NCBI RefSeq assembly: GCF_002891295.1
Contig: NZ_LGUI01000001.1
Location: 186,001 to 250,000 of the forward strand
DNA length: 64,000 nt
Direction: 5' to 3'
DNA from: Streptomyces eurocidicus
GTDB lineage: Bacteria > Actinomycetota > Actinomycetes > Streptomycetales > Streptomycetaceae
In this document: positions 56,506 to 64,000 of the stretch, piece by piece
Layout: each line of letters opens with the position of its first letter
How positions within the stretch are numbered: the first letter of the stretch is position 1
Notes under the pieces: model-generated
Databases searched by the model: none
What the model saw: the letters and a program-made list of their open reading frames with translations, nothing else
What the model was told of the DNA's origin: nothing
Translations under genes and position numbers: made by a program

Positions 56506-57885
56506 TCAGGTGCGGGCAAGTCGCTTGAGCAGCAGGGCCGATGCCACCGGCCGCGCACCCGCCTTGGCGACCCCGTCGGCCACCTCGCGGTCGGTGGAGA
56601 CCACCACCACCGGGCGGCCCGGCGGCTCGGCCCGCACCAGCTGGCGGATCAGCTCGTCGGCCGTGACGCCCGGCTTGCTGAACAGCACCCGCACCCCGCG
56701 CGGCGGCGCGAGCAGCACCGGCGCGGCCAGCTCGGCGCCGTCGAAGACACAGGTCATCTCCGCGCCGGTCTGCGCGGCCAGCATGGCGAGCCCGCCCAGC
56801 AGCCGCAGCCGCTGCTTGTCCAGCGGCATCGTCGGATAGCCGGTCTTGGTGACGTTGTAGCCGTCGACGACCAGATGCGCCTGGGGCAGCGCCAGCAGTT
56901 GGTCGAGCAGGGCCGGATCGGTCTCCGACAGCGCGCGGGTCGCGATGTCCTTGGGCGTCATCCGGCCCGGCTCCACCGCGTCGACCGTGTCGGCCGGGTG
57001 CACCGACGCCGGCGGCAGGGCCAGCTCCCGGCGGAGCCCCTGGGCCGCGTCCAGGACCGTGTCCAGCAGCAGCCGCAGCCGCATGTCCTCCACACTGCGG
57101 CCCTCGCGGGTCGCCCGGCGGCTGGCCTCCAGCGCCGCCTCGGCCTCCGACAGCCGCGCCTTGAGCCGGCGCGCCTCGCCCAGCGCCGCGGCCTTCTCGG
57201 CGGCGCCGGCCGTCCGCACGCCCTCCAGCTCGGTCTCCGCCTTGCGCAGCGCGGCCTCGCCGCGCCGCACATCGCTCTGCGCGCTGCGCAGCTTGCGCTG
57301 GAGCGCGTCGGTCTCCTTGCGCGCCGCGTCCAGCTCCGCGCGCACGCGCTCGTTCTCCGTGCGCGCCTCGGCGCGGGCCTCGGCCAGCTCCTCGCGCAGC
57401 CGCCGCAGCTCGCGCTGCGCCTCCTCGCCGGCCCGCTCGGCGCTCGCCCGCTGGGCCTCCTCGCCGGCGGCCGTGACCAGCTTGACCCAGCCGGCGGGCC
57501 GCAGCACATAGGCCATGGCCGCCACGTCCTCCGGGTCCGCGGCGGCGGGCGGCGAACCGGCGTCCAGCGCCTCGGCCAGCTCGGAGCCCGTCTCCCGCAG
57601 CCGGGCGGAGATCCGCTGCCGGAACGCCGCGTCGTTCTCCACGGCCGCGGCCATGGCGTTGCCCGCGAACTTGGCGCGGCGGCTCGCGGTGAACCGGGCG
57701 TACTGGCGCAGCGCGGCGGGCAGTTCGGCGACCGTCAGGCCCCCGAACGCCTCCGCGACCAGCCCGATGACCCGGCGCCTGACGCCTTCGGGCAGGGGTC
57801 GGTCGAGCACCTCGGCGACACCGTCCGGCCCACCGGTGTCCTCGGGTTCACCGGCCGCGTCCGCGCCGCCTGTATGCTCAACCAC
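56506..57885 (-). CDS. NYN (YacP-like) domain protein with coiled coil
   Basis: 459 residues. An N-terminal helical domain (PLPEGVRRRVIGLVAEAFGG) is followed by a long coiled coil, about residues 140-260 (QRELRRLREELAEARAEART), and a C-terminal NYN domain of PIN-like nuclease fold with HLVVDGYNVTKTGYPTMPL, TCVFDGAEL and VVVVSTDREVADG. The Asp residues fit a metal-dependent RNase, but activity is inferred. The small zinc-ribbon gene is 19 nt upstream in the same direction. Confidence 0.9.
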   Translation of the reverse strand: MVEHTGGADAAGEPEDTGGPDGVAEVLDRPLPEGVRRRVIGLVAEAFGGLTVAELPAALRQYARFTASRRAKFAGNAMAAAVENDAAFRQRISARLRETGSELAEALDAGSPPAAADPEDVAAMAYVLRPAGWVKLVTAAGEEAQRASAERAGEEAQRELRRLREELAEARAEARTENERVRAELDAARKETDALQRKLRSAQSDVRRGEAALRKAETELEGVRTAGAAEKAAALGEARRLKARLSEAEAALEASRRATREGRSVEDMRLRLLLDTVLDAAQGLRRELALPPASVHPADTVDAVEPGRMTPKDIATRALSETDPALLDQLLALPQAHLVVDGYNVTKTGYPTMPLDKQRLRLLGGLAMLAAQTGAEMTCVFDGAELAAPVLLAPPRGVRVLFSKPGVTADELIRQLVRAEPPGRPVVVVSTDREVADGVAKAGARPVASALLLKRLART

Positions 57886-57904
57886 CGTTCACTGCTCCCG
57901 TTCT

Positions 57905-58144
57905 TCAGGCGCTCGCGCCCGGCCGGTCCACCAGCTCGATCTGGTCGACCGCGTTGCACCACCGGCACCGCACGGACTCGATCGTCTCACTGACCACTTC
58001 ACGCTCCTCCACCCGAGGCTCTCCGGCCAGGTCGAGGTGCACGTATTCCACAGCCTTGGTCGAGCGCGTCACATCGAACCTGGTCAGATTGCCGCACAGC
58101 GTGCAGCGCCAGCGGGTCTCCGCCGTCGGCTGGGGAACGCCCAT
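57905..58144 (-). CDS. Small zinc-ribbon protein
   Basis: 79 residues with two CxxC knuckles, CTLCGN near residue 14 and CRWCNA near residue 60, framing an antiparallel beta region (KAVEYVHLDLAGEP). A structural zinc ribbon is likely; function unknown. The ATG at 58144 was chosen as homology-like sequence starts there; the frame upstream is Arg-rich. Co-oriented with and close to the NYN gene, which suggests a joint RNA-related role (inference). Confidence 0.83.
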   Translation of the reverse strand: MGVPQPTAETRWRCTLCGNLTRFDVTRSTKAVEYVHLDLAGEPRVEEREVVSETIESVRCRWCNAVDQIELVDRPGASA

Positions 58145-58425
58145 GGTGTCGCCGTCCGTCCTCGTCTGTCGTCGATCTGTCGTCGGTTCGTGCCGGCCGG
58201 CCGTCGTTCGCCGATCCGCCGACCGTCTGCTGACTGTCTGCTCTCCGGCCGGGCGCCGTTCGGGCGTCCCGGCGGGCCGCGGTGCGCCGTCGAACTGCGG
58301 GTGTGCTCCCCGTAACCCTACGTCCTGATGGTCATGCGGCGCCCGGATGGCCGCAGTACGGCCCCTCATCCGCGCCCCGGCGAGGCGCTCTGTGCGGTTT
58401 GCTGCCGGTACGCCATGATCTGCTC

Positions 58426-59196
58426 ATGATCCGAAAGGCAGCGCGCCCGCGGTCCGCGACGCCCGTGGTCACCTACGCCCTCATCGGCATCTGCTGTGCC
58501 GTCTTCGTGCTCGGCCCCACCTCCGGCCTGACGGTCTGGCCCACGCCCCCGGGGGCCGAGAGCTCGGGGCCCGCGCAGCTGGCCGCGCAGAGCGCCTACT
58601 TCGCCCACTGGGGCGTGGTGCCGGAGGAGCTCTGGCACGGCCCACCGGGCGAACTGCTCACCCCGCTCACCGCTCTCTTCCTGCACGGCAACTGGCTGCA
58701 CCTGCTGGGGAACATGCTCTTCCTCCATGTGTTCGGCGCCATGGCCGAGGAGCGCATGGGCCGGGTCGCCTTCGCGCTCTTCTACCTCGCCGCCGGGGTG
58801 CTGGCACTGCTCGGCTACGCCGCCGCGCACGCCCACTCCGAGCAGACGCTCGTCGGGGCCTCCGGAGCGATCTCCGGAGTGCTCGGGGCCTTCCTCTACC
58901 TCTTCCCCCGGGCCCGGGTCACCAGCCTCTTCCCGTTCCTCTTCTTCCTGCCGCTGCGCTTCCCCGCCTGGGCCGTCCTGCTGTTCTGGTTCGTCCTGCA
59001 GTGGCTGGCCGCCCGGACGGCCGACGACCGGCCCGGAGTCGCCTATCTGGCCCATGTCGTGGGCTTCTCGCTCGGCTTCCTCTACGCATGGGCCCGGTAC
59101 AGGCGTGCGGTTAGAGTGAAAGACGCAGCCGGGCCGCACGAGGGCCCGCGCTCTCCCGGGGGGCAGCCCCCGACCCCCGAGAGGAGCCAGCCATGA
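58426..59196 (+). CDS. Rhomboid family intramembrane serine protease
   Basis: 256 residues, six or so membrane segments. Catalytic Ser in VGASGAISGVLGAFLYL, His in YLAHVVGFSLGFLYAW, and the oxyanion-side HGNWLHLLGNMLFLHVFG. The C-terminal 35 residues are polar. Substrates are unknown. The ATG at 58426 follows CATGAT by 6 nt and has no ribosome site. The stop overlaps the next start (ATGA). Confidence 0.92.
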   Translation: MIRKAARPRSATPVVTYALIGICCAVFVLGPTSGLTVWPTPPGAESSGPAQLAAQSAYFAHWGVVPEELWHGPPGELLTPLTALFLHGNWLHLLGNMLFLHVFGAMAEERMGRVAFALFYLAAGVLALLGYAAAHAHSEQTLVGASGAISGVLGAFLYLFPRARVTSLFPFLFFLPLRFPAWAVLLFWFVLQWLAARTADDRPGVAYLAHVVGFSLGFLYAWARYRRAVRVKDAAGPHEGPRSPGGQPPTPERSQP

Positions 59197-59474
59197 TCAC
59201 TTCGATCGTGCTCATCAAGACCGACGTCGACCGCATCCCGGAGATCGCCGAGCAGATCGCCGCGCTGGAGGGCGTCAGCGAGGTGTACTCCGTGACGGGC
59301 GCGCACGACCTGATCGCGATGGTGCGGGTGGCGCGGCACGACGATCTGGCGGACGTCATCCCCGGCCGCATCAGCAAGGTCCCGGGGGTGGCCTCGACGG
59401 AGACGCACATCGCGTTCCGCACGTACTCGCACCACGACCTGGAGGCGGCGTTCGCGATCGGCCTCGACGCGTAG
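59193..59474 (+). CDS. Lrp/AsnC ligand-binding domain protein
   Basis: 93 residues containing only the RAM (ligand-binding) domain of Lrp/AsnC regulators (SIVLIKTDVDRIPEIAEQIA, VTGAHDLIAMVRV, TETHIAFRTYS) and no HTH. Such stand-alone domains form oligomers that may bind amino acids. It overlaps the rhomboid gene by 4 nt with a GAGAGGAG site upstream. Confidence 0.92.
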   Translation: MITSIVLIKTDVDRIPEIAEQIAALEGVSEVYSVTGAHDLIAMVRVARHDDLADVIPGRISKVPGVASTETHIAFRTYSHHDLEAAFAIGLDA

Positions 59475-59493
59475 CGCCGTCCGGCGGGGGCTT

Positions 59494-59618
59494 TTTCCCC
59501 TACCCGCCCCTTCCCGAATGTCCTCAAACGCCGGACGGGCTGAAAATCAGCCCGTCCGGCGCTTGAGGACCGGGGTCCGGGGCGGAGCCCCGGTTCGGGA
59601 AGGGGCGGGTAGGGGAAA
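59494..59618. repeat. Composite dispersed inverted repeat, copy D (complete)
   Basis: Perfect 25-bp outer arms (59494-59518 with 59594-59618) enclose an inner hairpin with 20-bp arms at about 59522-59568 and a short spacer CCGGGGTCCGGGGCGGAGCCCCGG that folds by itself. This is the most complete copy in the window and lies between the convergent Lrp-domain and aminotransferase genes. Confidence 0.85.
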
Positions 59619-59677
59619 GGCCCGCCGCAGGCGCACCACCCGCCCTCCGCCACACCCGCACCCACGTACCGCACCCG

Positions 59678-61033
59678 CTACGCGGGCACGCACCGCCCGC
59701 CCACCGTCCGGTACGACCACCGCGCCCCGTCCCGCACCAGCCCCCGCACCGCGGACACGAACCGCGTCACATGCTCGTCCGGCGTCCCCGCCCCGAAGCT
59801 CACCCGGATCGCGTTCAGGTTCCCCCCGTCAGGGGCCCCGCACTCGCCCGGGGCGTCCGGGGTGCCGCCGAGCAGCAGGCGTACGAGCGGGTGCGCGCAG
59901 AAGAGGCCGTCGCGGACGCCGATGCCGTACTCCGCGGAGAGGGCCGCCGCGAAGTGCGAGCTGTTCCAGCCGTCCACGGTGAAGGCGAGCACGCCGACCC
60001 TCGGGGCGTCGTCGCCGAACAGCGAGAGCACCCGGACCTCCGGCACCTCGGCGAGGCCCGCCCGGACGGTCTCGATGAGCCGCCGCTCGCGCTCCACGAG
60101 CCCCTCGAAGCCCGCCTCGGTGAGCGCCTTGCAGGCCGAGGCGATGGCGTAGGCGCCGATGACGTTGGGCGAGCCCGCCTCGTGCCGGGCGGCGGTCGCG
60201 TGCCAGTCGACGGCGACCCCGCCGGCCGCGTCCCGCGTCACCTGGCGGGTCGCGCCGCCGCCCGCCAGGTAGGGCGCCGCGTCCTGGAGCCAGTCCGGGC
60301 GGCCGGCGAGCACCCCGGCGCCGAACGGCGCGTACAGCTTGTGCCCGGAGAAGGCGATCCAGTCGGCGTCCAGCTCCGTGACGTCCACGGGGTGGTGCGG
60401 GGCGAGCTGCGCGGCGTCCAGCACGATCCGGGCGCCGTGGGCGTGCGCGGCCGCCGCCAGCTCCCGTACGGGCCACAGCTCGCCCGTCACGTTCGACGCG
60501 GCCGTCACGCAGACCAGCGCGGGGCCGTAGGGCTCCCGGTCGGCGAGGGCCCGCTCCAGGGTCTCGACGGCCTCGCGGGGCGAGCGGGGCGCGTCGAGGT
60601 AGGTGACCGTGACGTCCGCGCGCCGCTCCCAGGGCAGCAGCGCCGCGTGGTGCTCGGTCTCGAAGACGAACACCCGGCAGCCGGCCGGGACCGCGGCCGC
60701 GAGGAGGTTGAGGGAGTCGGTGGTCGAGCGGGTGAAGACGACCTGGTCGTCCGGGCGGCAGCCGAGGAAGGCGGCGACCTCGGCGCGGCTGTTCTCGAAC
60801 AGGTCGGTGGACAGCTGGGAGAGGTACCCGGCGCCGCGGTGGACGCTGCCGTAGTAGGGCGCGTACGCCGCCACGTCGTCCCAGACCCGCTGGAGCGCGG
60901 GGGCGCTGGCCGCGTAGTCGAGGGCCGCGTAGGTCACCTCGCCGCCGGTCACCAGCGGCACCCGGACGTCCCGCCCGAGAACGGGCAGAGGGGGGCAAAC
61001 CGATCGGTCGGCGGCAAGGGTGGGTACGGACAT
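59678..61033 (-). CDS. Class V PLP-dependent aminotransferase / cysteine desulfurase-like
   Basis: 451 residues. YAALDYAASAPALQRVWDDV at the start, SVHRGAGYLSQLSTDLFENSR, TRSTTDSLNLLA, ETEHHAALLPW, VLDAAQLAPHHPVDV and the PLP lysine in AFSGHKLYAPFGAGVL. The fold is that of cysteine desulfurases and selenocysteine lyases, but the usual Cys loop could not be identified with certainty. A SAM-IV riboswitch upstream ties it to sulfur or methionine metabolism. ATG with a GGGAG site. Confidence 0.9.
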   Translation of the reverse strand: MSVPTLAADRSVCPPLPVLGRDVRVPLVTGGEVTYAALDYAASAPALQRVWDDVAAYAPYYGSVHRGAGYLSQLSTDLFENSRAEVAAFLGCRPDDQVVFTRSTTDSLNLLAAAVPAGCRVFVFETEHHAALLPWERRADVTVTYLDAPRSPREAVETLERALADREPYGPALVCVTAASNVTGELWPVRELAAAAHAHGARIVLDAAQLAPHHPVDVTELDADWIAFSGHKLYAPFGAGVLAGRPDWLQDAAPYLAGGGATRQVTRDAAGGVAVDWHATAARHEAGSPNVIGAYAIASACKALTEAGFEGLVERERRLIETVRAGLAEVPEVRVLSLFGDDAPRVGVLAFTVDGWNSSHFAAALSAEYGIGVRDGLFCAHPLVRLLLGGTPDAPGECGAPDGGNLNAIRVSFGAGTPDEHVTRFVSAVRGLVRDGARWSYRTVGGRCVPA

Positions 61034-61228
61034 GGCGAACTCCCGTGGGAAGGCAGGCGAATTCCGCCGCGTGACGAGCGCGGGGGAACTGAAAAGGCGC
61101 GAAGGGCGCGTAACGACGCGAGAAGGCGCGTCAGAAAACGGGAAAAGGGGCCCGCGGAGCCCTGGAAAAAGGGCTCGCAGTGCCCTAACGCATTCGCTGA
61201 ACCACGGAAGGAACTCCCTCGGCAACCA

Positions 61229-61248
61229 GGATCCCTGGCGAGGGATCC
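61229..61248 (-). promoter_or_regulatory. Hairpin downstream of the SAM-IV aptamer
   Basis: 8-bp perfect stem GGATCCCT / AGGGATCC with a 4-nt loop, about 30 nt after the aptamer. It is not followed by a T run, so it may be a structural part of the switch instead of a classical terminator. Confidence 0.4.
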
Positions 61249-61278
61249 GCGCTTGCCGCAGACCTCTGTGCCTGCGAC

Positions 61279-61361
61279 CCGGTCATCACCCGGGGCACCC
61301 CGCCGCAGAAGGAGGGTTGCCGGACAGCGGGCCGGGGCCGTGTCGCTGTCACTCGTGACCT
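61279..61361 (-). ncRNA. SAM-IV riboswitch
   Basis: Reading the minus strand, GGTCACGAGTGACAGCGACA, GGCCCCGGCCCGCTG, TCCGGCAACCCTCC, then GCGGCGGGGTGCCCCGGGTG and ATGACC follow in the order of the SAM-IV aptamer known from actinobacteria; the ends GGTCA and TGACC can pair. It lies about 245 nt upstream of the class V aminotransferase gene, which it should switch off when S-adenosylmethionine is plentiful. Confidence 0.9.
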
Positions 61362-61398
61362 GGCGAGGAGTATGGCACAACTGATCGTCGCGCGAAAA

Positions 61399-61423
61399 GG
61401 GGCGTCCGTATCACGGACGCCCC
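61399..61423. terminator. Terminator downstream of trpD
   Basis: 11-bp stem (61399-61409 with 61413-61423), loop ATC, followed on the minus strand by CTTTTCGCGC. It lies 18 nt after the trpD stop. Confidence 0.85.
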
Positions 61424-61440
61424 CACCTCGCCCCGGGGCG

Positions 61441-62505
61441 TCAGGCGTTGCTGGCCTCGACCCAGCGGTCGAGGGCGCCCTTCGCCGCCCCGGAGTCCAG
61501 CGACTCCGCGGCCCGCGCGATCCCCCGGGCGACCTGCTCCGTGAGCGGCGCGTCCGTCGGGTCCAGGGCGACCAGCGCGGCCGCCGCGTTCAGCAGCACC
61601 GCGTCCCGTACGGGCCCGGTGGCGCCGTCCAGCAGCCGGCGGGCGACATCGGCGTTGTACGAGGCGTCGGCGCCGCGCAGCGCCTCCACGGGCACCAGCG
61701 GGATGCCCACGTCCCGGGGGTCGAAGGGCTCCTCGCGGACCTCGCCGGCCCGGACCACCCAGACCCGGGAGGTCGCGGTCGTGGTCAGCTCGTCCAGCCC
61801 GTCGTCCCCGCGGAAGACCAGCGCGGAGGAGCCGCGTTCGGCGAGGACGCCGGCCAGGATCGGGGCCATCCGCGCGTCGGCGACCCCGGTGGCCTGGGCC
61901 CGCACCCGGGCGGGGTTGGTCAGCGGGCCGAGCACGTTGAAGGTGGTCCGGATGCCCAGCTCCCGGCGCGCGGGGGCGACATGGCGCAGCGAGGGGTGGA
62001 ACTTCACGGCGAAGCAGAAGGTGATGCCCGCCTCCTCGGCCACCTCGACCACGCGGCGTGGCGTCAGGTCCAGATTGACGCCGAGCTTCTCCAGGACGTC
62101 CGAGGCGCCGCTGGCGGAGGACGCGGCGCGGTTGCCGTGCTTGACGACCTTGGCTCCGGTGCCGGCGACGACGATCGAGGACATGGTGGAGATGTTGACG
62201 GTCTTGGCGCCGTCGCCGCCGGTGCCCACGATGTCCACGCTGGGGCCGGGCACCTCGATGAGGTTGGCGTGCGCGTACATGGTGCGGACGAGGCCGGAGA
62301 TCTCGGCGACGGTCTCGCCCTTGGCGCGCAGCGCGACCGCGAAGCCGGCGATCTGGGCGTCGGTGGCCTCGCCGCGCATGATCCGGTCCATGGCCCAGGC
62401 GGTGTCGTCCGCGCTCAGGTCCACGCCGCCGAGCAGGGCCTCCAGGAGACCCGGCCAGGAGGGAGCCACCGCGCTGTCGCCGCCTGCCGGGGTCACAACG
62501 TTCAT
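61441..62505 (-). CDS. trpD: Anthranilate phosphoribosyltransferase
   Basis: Transfers phosphoribosyl to anthranilate, second step of the tryptophan branch. 354 residues. Motifs: [20 protein letters not shown] (PRPP binding), [40 protein letters not shown], and [14 protein letters not shown] at 62505 with AGGAG 7-8 nt upstream. It lies 26 kb from trpEG and no Trp leader was seen in front of it. Confidence 0.96.
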   Translation of the reverse strand: MNVVTPAGGDSAVAPSWPGLLEALLGGVDLSADDTAWAMDRIMRGEATDAQIAGFAVALRAKGETVAEISGLVRTMYAHANLIEVPGPSVDIVGTGGDGAKTVNISTMSSIVVAGTGAKVVKHGNRAASSASGASDVLEKLGVNLDLTPRRVVEVAEEAGITFCFAVKFHPSLRHVAPARRELGIRTTFNVLGPLTNPARVRAQATGVADARMAPILAGVLAERGSSALVFRGDDGLDELTTTATSRVWVVRAGEVREEPFDPRDVGIPLVPVEALRGADASYNADVARRLLDGATGPVRDAVLLNAAAALVALDPTDAPLTEQVARGIARAAESLDSGAAKGALDRWVEASNA

Positions 62506-62590
62506 GGTCCACGCTCCTGGTGGTCGGACTGCGAGCCGCCGCCGTCCGGGGCTCTGCCGGCTCCAGCCTATCCAGCCCCGGGAACGGCGA

Positions 62591-62621
62591 AGAGCCCCGT
62601 CCACGCGCTGGACGGGGCTCT
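62591..62621. terminator. Terminator downstream of qcrB
   Basis: 13-bp perfect stem (62591-62603 with 62609-62621) and a 5-nt loop, 50 nt past the qcrB stop and upstream of trpD. Confidence 0.85.
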
Positions 62622-62671
62622 CGCTGTGGCGATCAGCGATCAGTGGCCGGTGCGGACCGGCCGGTCGGGGA

Positions 62672-64000
62672 TCAGTGGTGGCCGTGGCCGCTGGTGATCT
62701 CCTGGTACTCCTCCGCGGTGGGCTTGGCGATCTGCGTGCCCTCGCCGTAGAAGCCCTTCGAGAGCTTCACCCGGAGCTTCTCCGAGCCGGTGATCTTGCG
62801 CTTGACACCGTTCTCGTCGACCTCGGGGCCGAGCTCGAGCGGCCTGGGCTGCTCGTGCGACGTGAGGGTGTGCAGTTCCTCCTGCGACAGCGGCTCGTGG
62901 ACCTCGACGAACTCACCGTGCGGCAGGCGCTTGATGATGCCCGACTCGCGGCCGTGCAGCACCTTGTCCTTGTCGCGGCGCTGGAGGCCCATGCACATCC
63001 GGCGGGTGGCGATGAAGACCAGCGCCGGGATGACGAAGAAGCCGATCCGGACGAACCAGGTGATGGCGTTGATCGAGAGGTGGAAGTGGGTGGCCCACAG
63101 GTCGTTTCCACCACCGACCAGCATCACGAAGTACGCGGCGATCCACGCGGCGCCGAAGGCGGTGCGCGTCGGGTGGTTGCGCGGGCGGTCCAGCAGGTGG
63201 TGCTCGCGCTTGTCACCGGTGACCCAGGACTCGATGAACGGGTAGACCGCGATCGCGCCCAGGACCAGCGGGAAGATCACCAGCGGGATGAACACGCCCA
63301 GGACGAGCGTGTGGCCCCAGAGGTTGATCTCCCAGCCCGGCATGACACGGATCAGACCCTCGGCGAAGCCCATGTACCAGTCGGGCTGGGCGCCGGTGGA
63401 CACCTGGTCCGGCCGGTACGGGCCGATGGCCCAGATCGGGTTGATCGAGGCGATGGCCGCGATGGCCGCGATGATGCCGAAGACCAGGAAGAAGAAGCCA
63501 CCGGCCTTGGCCATGTAGACCGGCATCAGCGGCATGCCGACGACGTTCTTCTCGGTCCGGCCGGGGCCGGGGTACTGGGTGTGCTTGTGGTACACGACGA
63601 GGATGAGGTGCGCCACGAGCAGACCGAGCATGATGCCCGGCAGCAGCAGGACGTGGATCGAGAAGAAGCGCGGCACGAAGTCCGAGCCCGGGAACTCGCC
63701 GCCGAAGAGGAACATCGAGATGTACGTGCCGATGATCGGCACGGACAGGATCGCGCCCTCCATGAAGCGGACACCGGTGCCGGAGAGCAGGTCGTCCGGC
63801 AGGGAGTAACCGGTGAAGCCGGTGAACATGCCGAGGACGAACAGCAGGAAGCCGAACAGCCAGTTGACCTCGCGCGGCTTGCGGAAGGCACCCGTGAAGA
63901 AGACGCGCATCATGTGCACGAACATCGCCGCGAGGAAGATCAGCGCGGCCCAGTGGTGGATCTGCCGGATGAGCAGACCGCCACGGACGTCGAAGCTGAT
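62672..64000 (-). CDS. qcrB: Cytochrome bc1 complex cytochrome b subunit QcrB (partial, 5' end outside)
   Basis: Membrane subunit of the actinobacterial cytochrome bcc complex that passes electrons from menaquinol. The window holds 442 codons of the C-terminal part; the frame stays open at base 64000 ([25 protein letters not shown]). Visible: the second haem-His pair around [27 protein letters not shown], quinol-site-like [13 protein letters not shown], and [20 protein letters not shown]. The actinobacterial C-terminal extension ends in HGHH. About 100 N-terminal residues are missing. Confidence 0.95.
   Translation of the reverse strand: MSFDVRGGLLIRQIHHWAALIFLAAMFVHMMRVFFTGAFRKPREVNWLFGFLLFVLGMFTGFTGYSLPDDLLSGTGVRFMEGAILSVPIIGTYISMFLFGGEFPGSDFVPRFFSIHVLLLPGIMLGLLVAHLILVVYHKHTQYPGPGRTEKNVVGMPLMPVYMAKAGGFFFLVFGIIAAIAAIASINPIWAIGPYRPDQVSTGAQPDWYMGFAEGLIRVMPGWEINLWGHTLVLGVFIPLVIFPLVLGAIAVYPFIESWVTGDKREHHLLDRPRNHPTRTAFGAAWIAAYFVMLVGGGNDLWATHFHLSINAITWFVRIGFFVIPALVFIATRRMCMGLQRRDKDKVLHGRESGIIKRLPHGEFVEVHEPLSQEELHTLTSHEQPRPLELGPEVDENGVKRKITGSEKLRVKLSKGFYGEGTQIAKPTAEEYQEITSGHGHH

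Larger units (their letters stand above)
61034..61440 (-). other. Long 5' region of the aminotransferase gene
   Basis: About 400 nt. It holds the SAM-IV aptamer (61279-61361), a perfect 8-bp hairpin GGATCCCT/AGGGATCC (61229-61248) and a further stem with a T5-containing loop (GAGCCCT/AGGGCTC, 61155-61174) that could be part of the expression platform, then the trpD terminator at 61399-61423. Confidence 0.6.

Overview
The window looks like the chromosomal core of a Streptomyces or close relative. It is very high in G+C, uses many GTG and some TTG starts, and carries actinobacterial markers: a class II DAHP synthase, a DmdR/IdeR-type iron box, a SAM-IV riboswitch, DUF3040, DUF5304 and NYN proteins, and a trp-attenuated trpE-trpG fusion. 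No tRNA, rRNA, insertion sequence, prophage or CRISPR array was seen.

Layout. 1-9690 (minus): division and cell-wall cluster, transcribed rsmH-ftsL-ftsI-murE-murF-mraY-murD-ftsW, with ftsW running off the left edge and a candidate promoter at 9924-9951. 10190-15824 (plus): beta-carbonic anhydrase, then a MoxR / DUF58 / transglutaminase operon, closed by a strong hairpin. 15912-24217: DUF3040 protein, methyltransferase, HEPN-like protein, TetR regulator, phytoene-desaturase-like flavoprotein, Pro/Tyr/Gln-rich membrane protein, metF, thiE and an Rv2175c-type DNA-binding protein. 24380-28131: NAD(P)H-dependent flavoprotein, divergent from a TPP-riboswitch-controlled thiO-thiS-thiG operon. 28246-32789: PASTA-type Ser/Thr kinase, endonuclease IV, a molybdopterin oxidoreductase, bacterioferritin and its ferredoxin (iron box). 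32916-36535: aromatic amino acid genes, DAHP synthase and trpL / attenuator / trpEG. 36752-40581: acyltransferase - histidine kinase - response regulator - phosphofructokinase operon. 40694-49500: esterase, small membrane protein, EEP-family hydrolase, ROK glucokinase, DUF5304 protein, ArsA-like ATPase, SRPBCC protein, metallophosphoesterase and acyl-CoA ligase. 49636-58144: envelope genes, namely two glycosyltransferases, an HExxH lipoprotein, two tandem NlpC/P60 hydrolases, a coiled-coil NYN protein and a small zinc-ribbon protein. 58426-64000: rhomboid protease plus Lrp-domain protein, SAM-IV-riboswitch-controlled class V aminotransferase, trpD and partial qcrB.

Main observations. (1) Four genes (ftsW, ftsL, the transglutaminase and, twice, the PASTA kinase) are broken by what looks in every case like the loss of one base in or near a G/C run; this points to assembly error more than to five real mutations. 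(2) RNA control is dense: TPP and SAM-IV riboswitches and a Trp-codon attenuator. (3) Two families of dispersed intergenic repeats sit at gene 3' ends, sometimes supplying stop codons or C-terminal codons; a third palindrome lies in frame inside moxR. (4) Several genes have a TANNNT box 6-7 nt before the start codon, as expected for leaderless mRNAs.

I found no clear wholly new multi-gene system. The most informative candidates for follow-up are the SAM-IV-controlled aminotransferase, the repeat-derived protein segments and the envelope block with paired hydrolase promoters.
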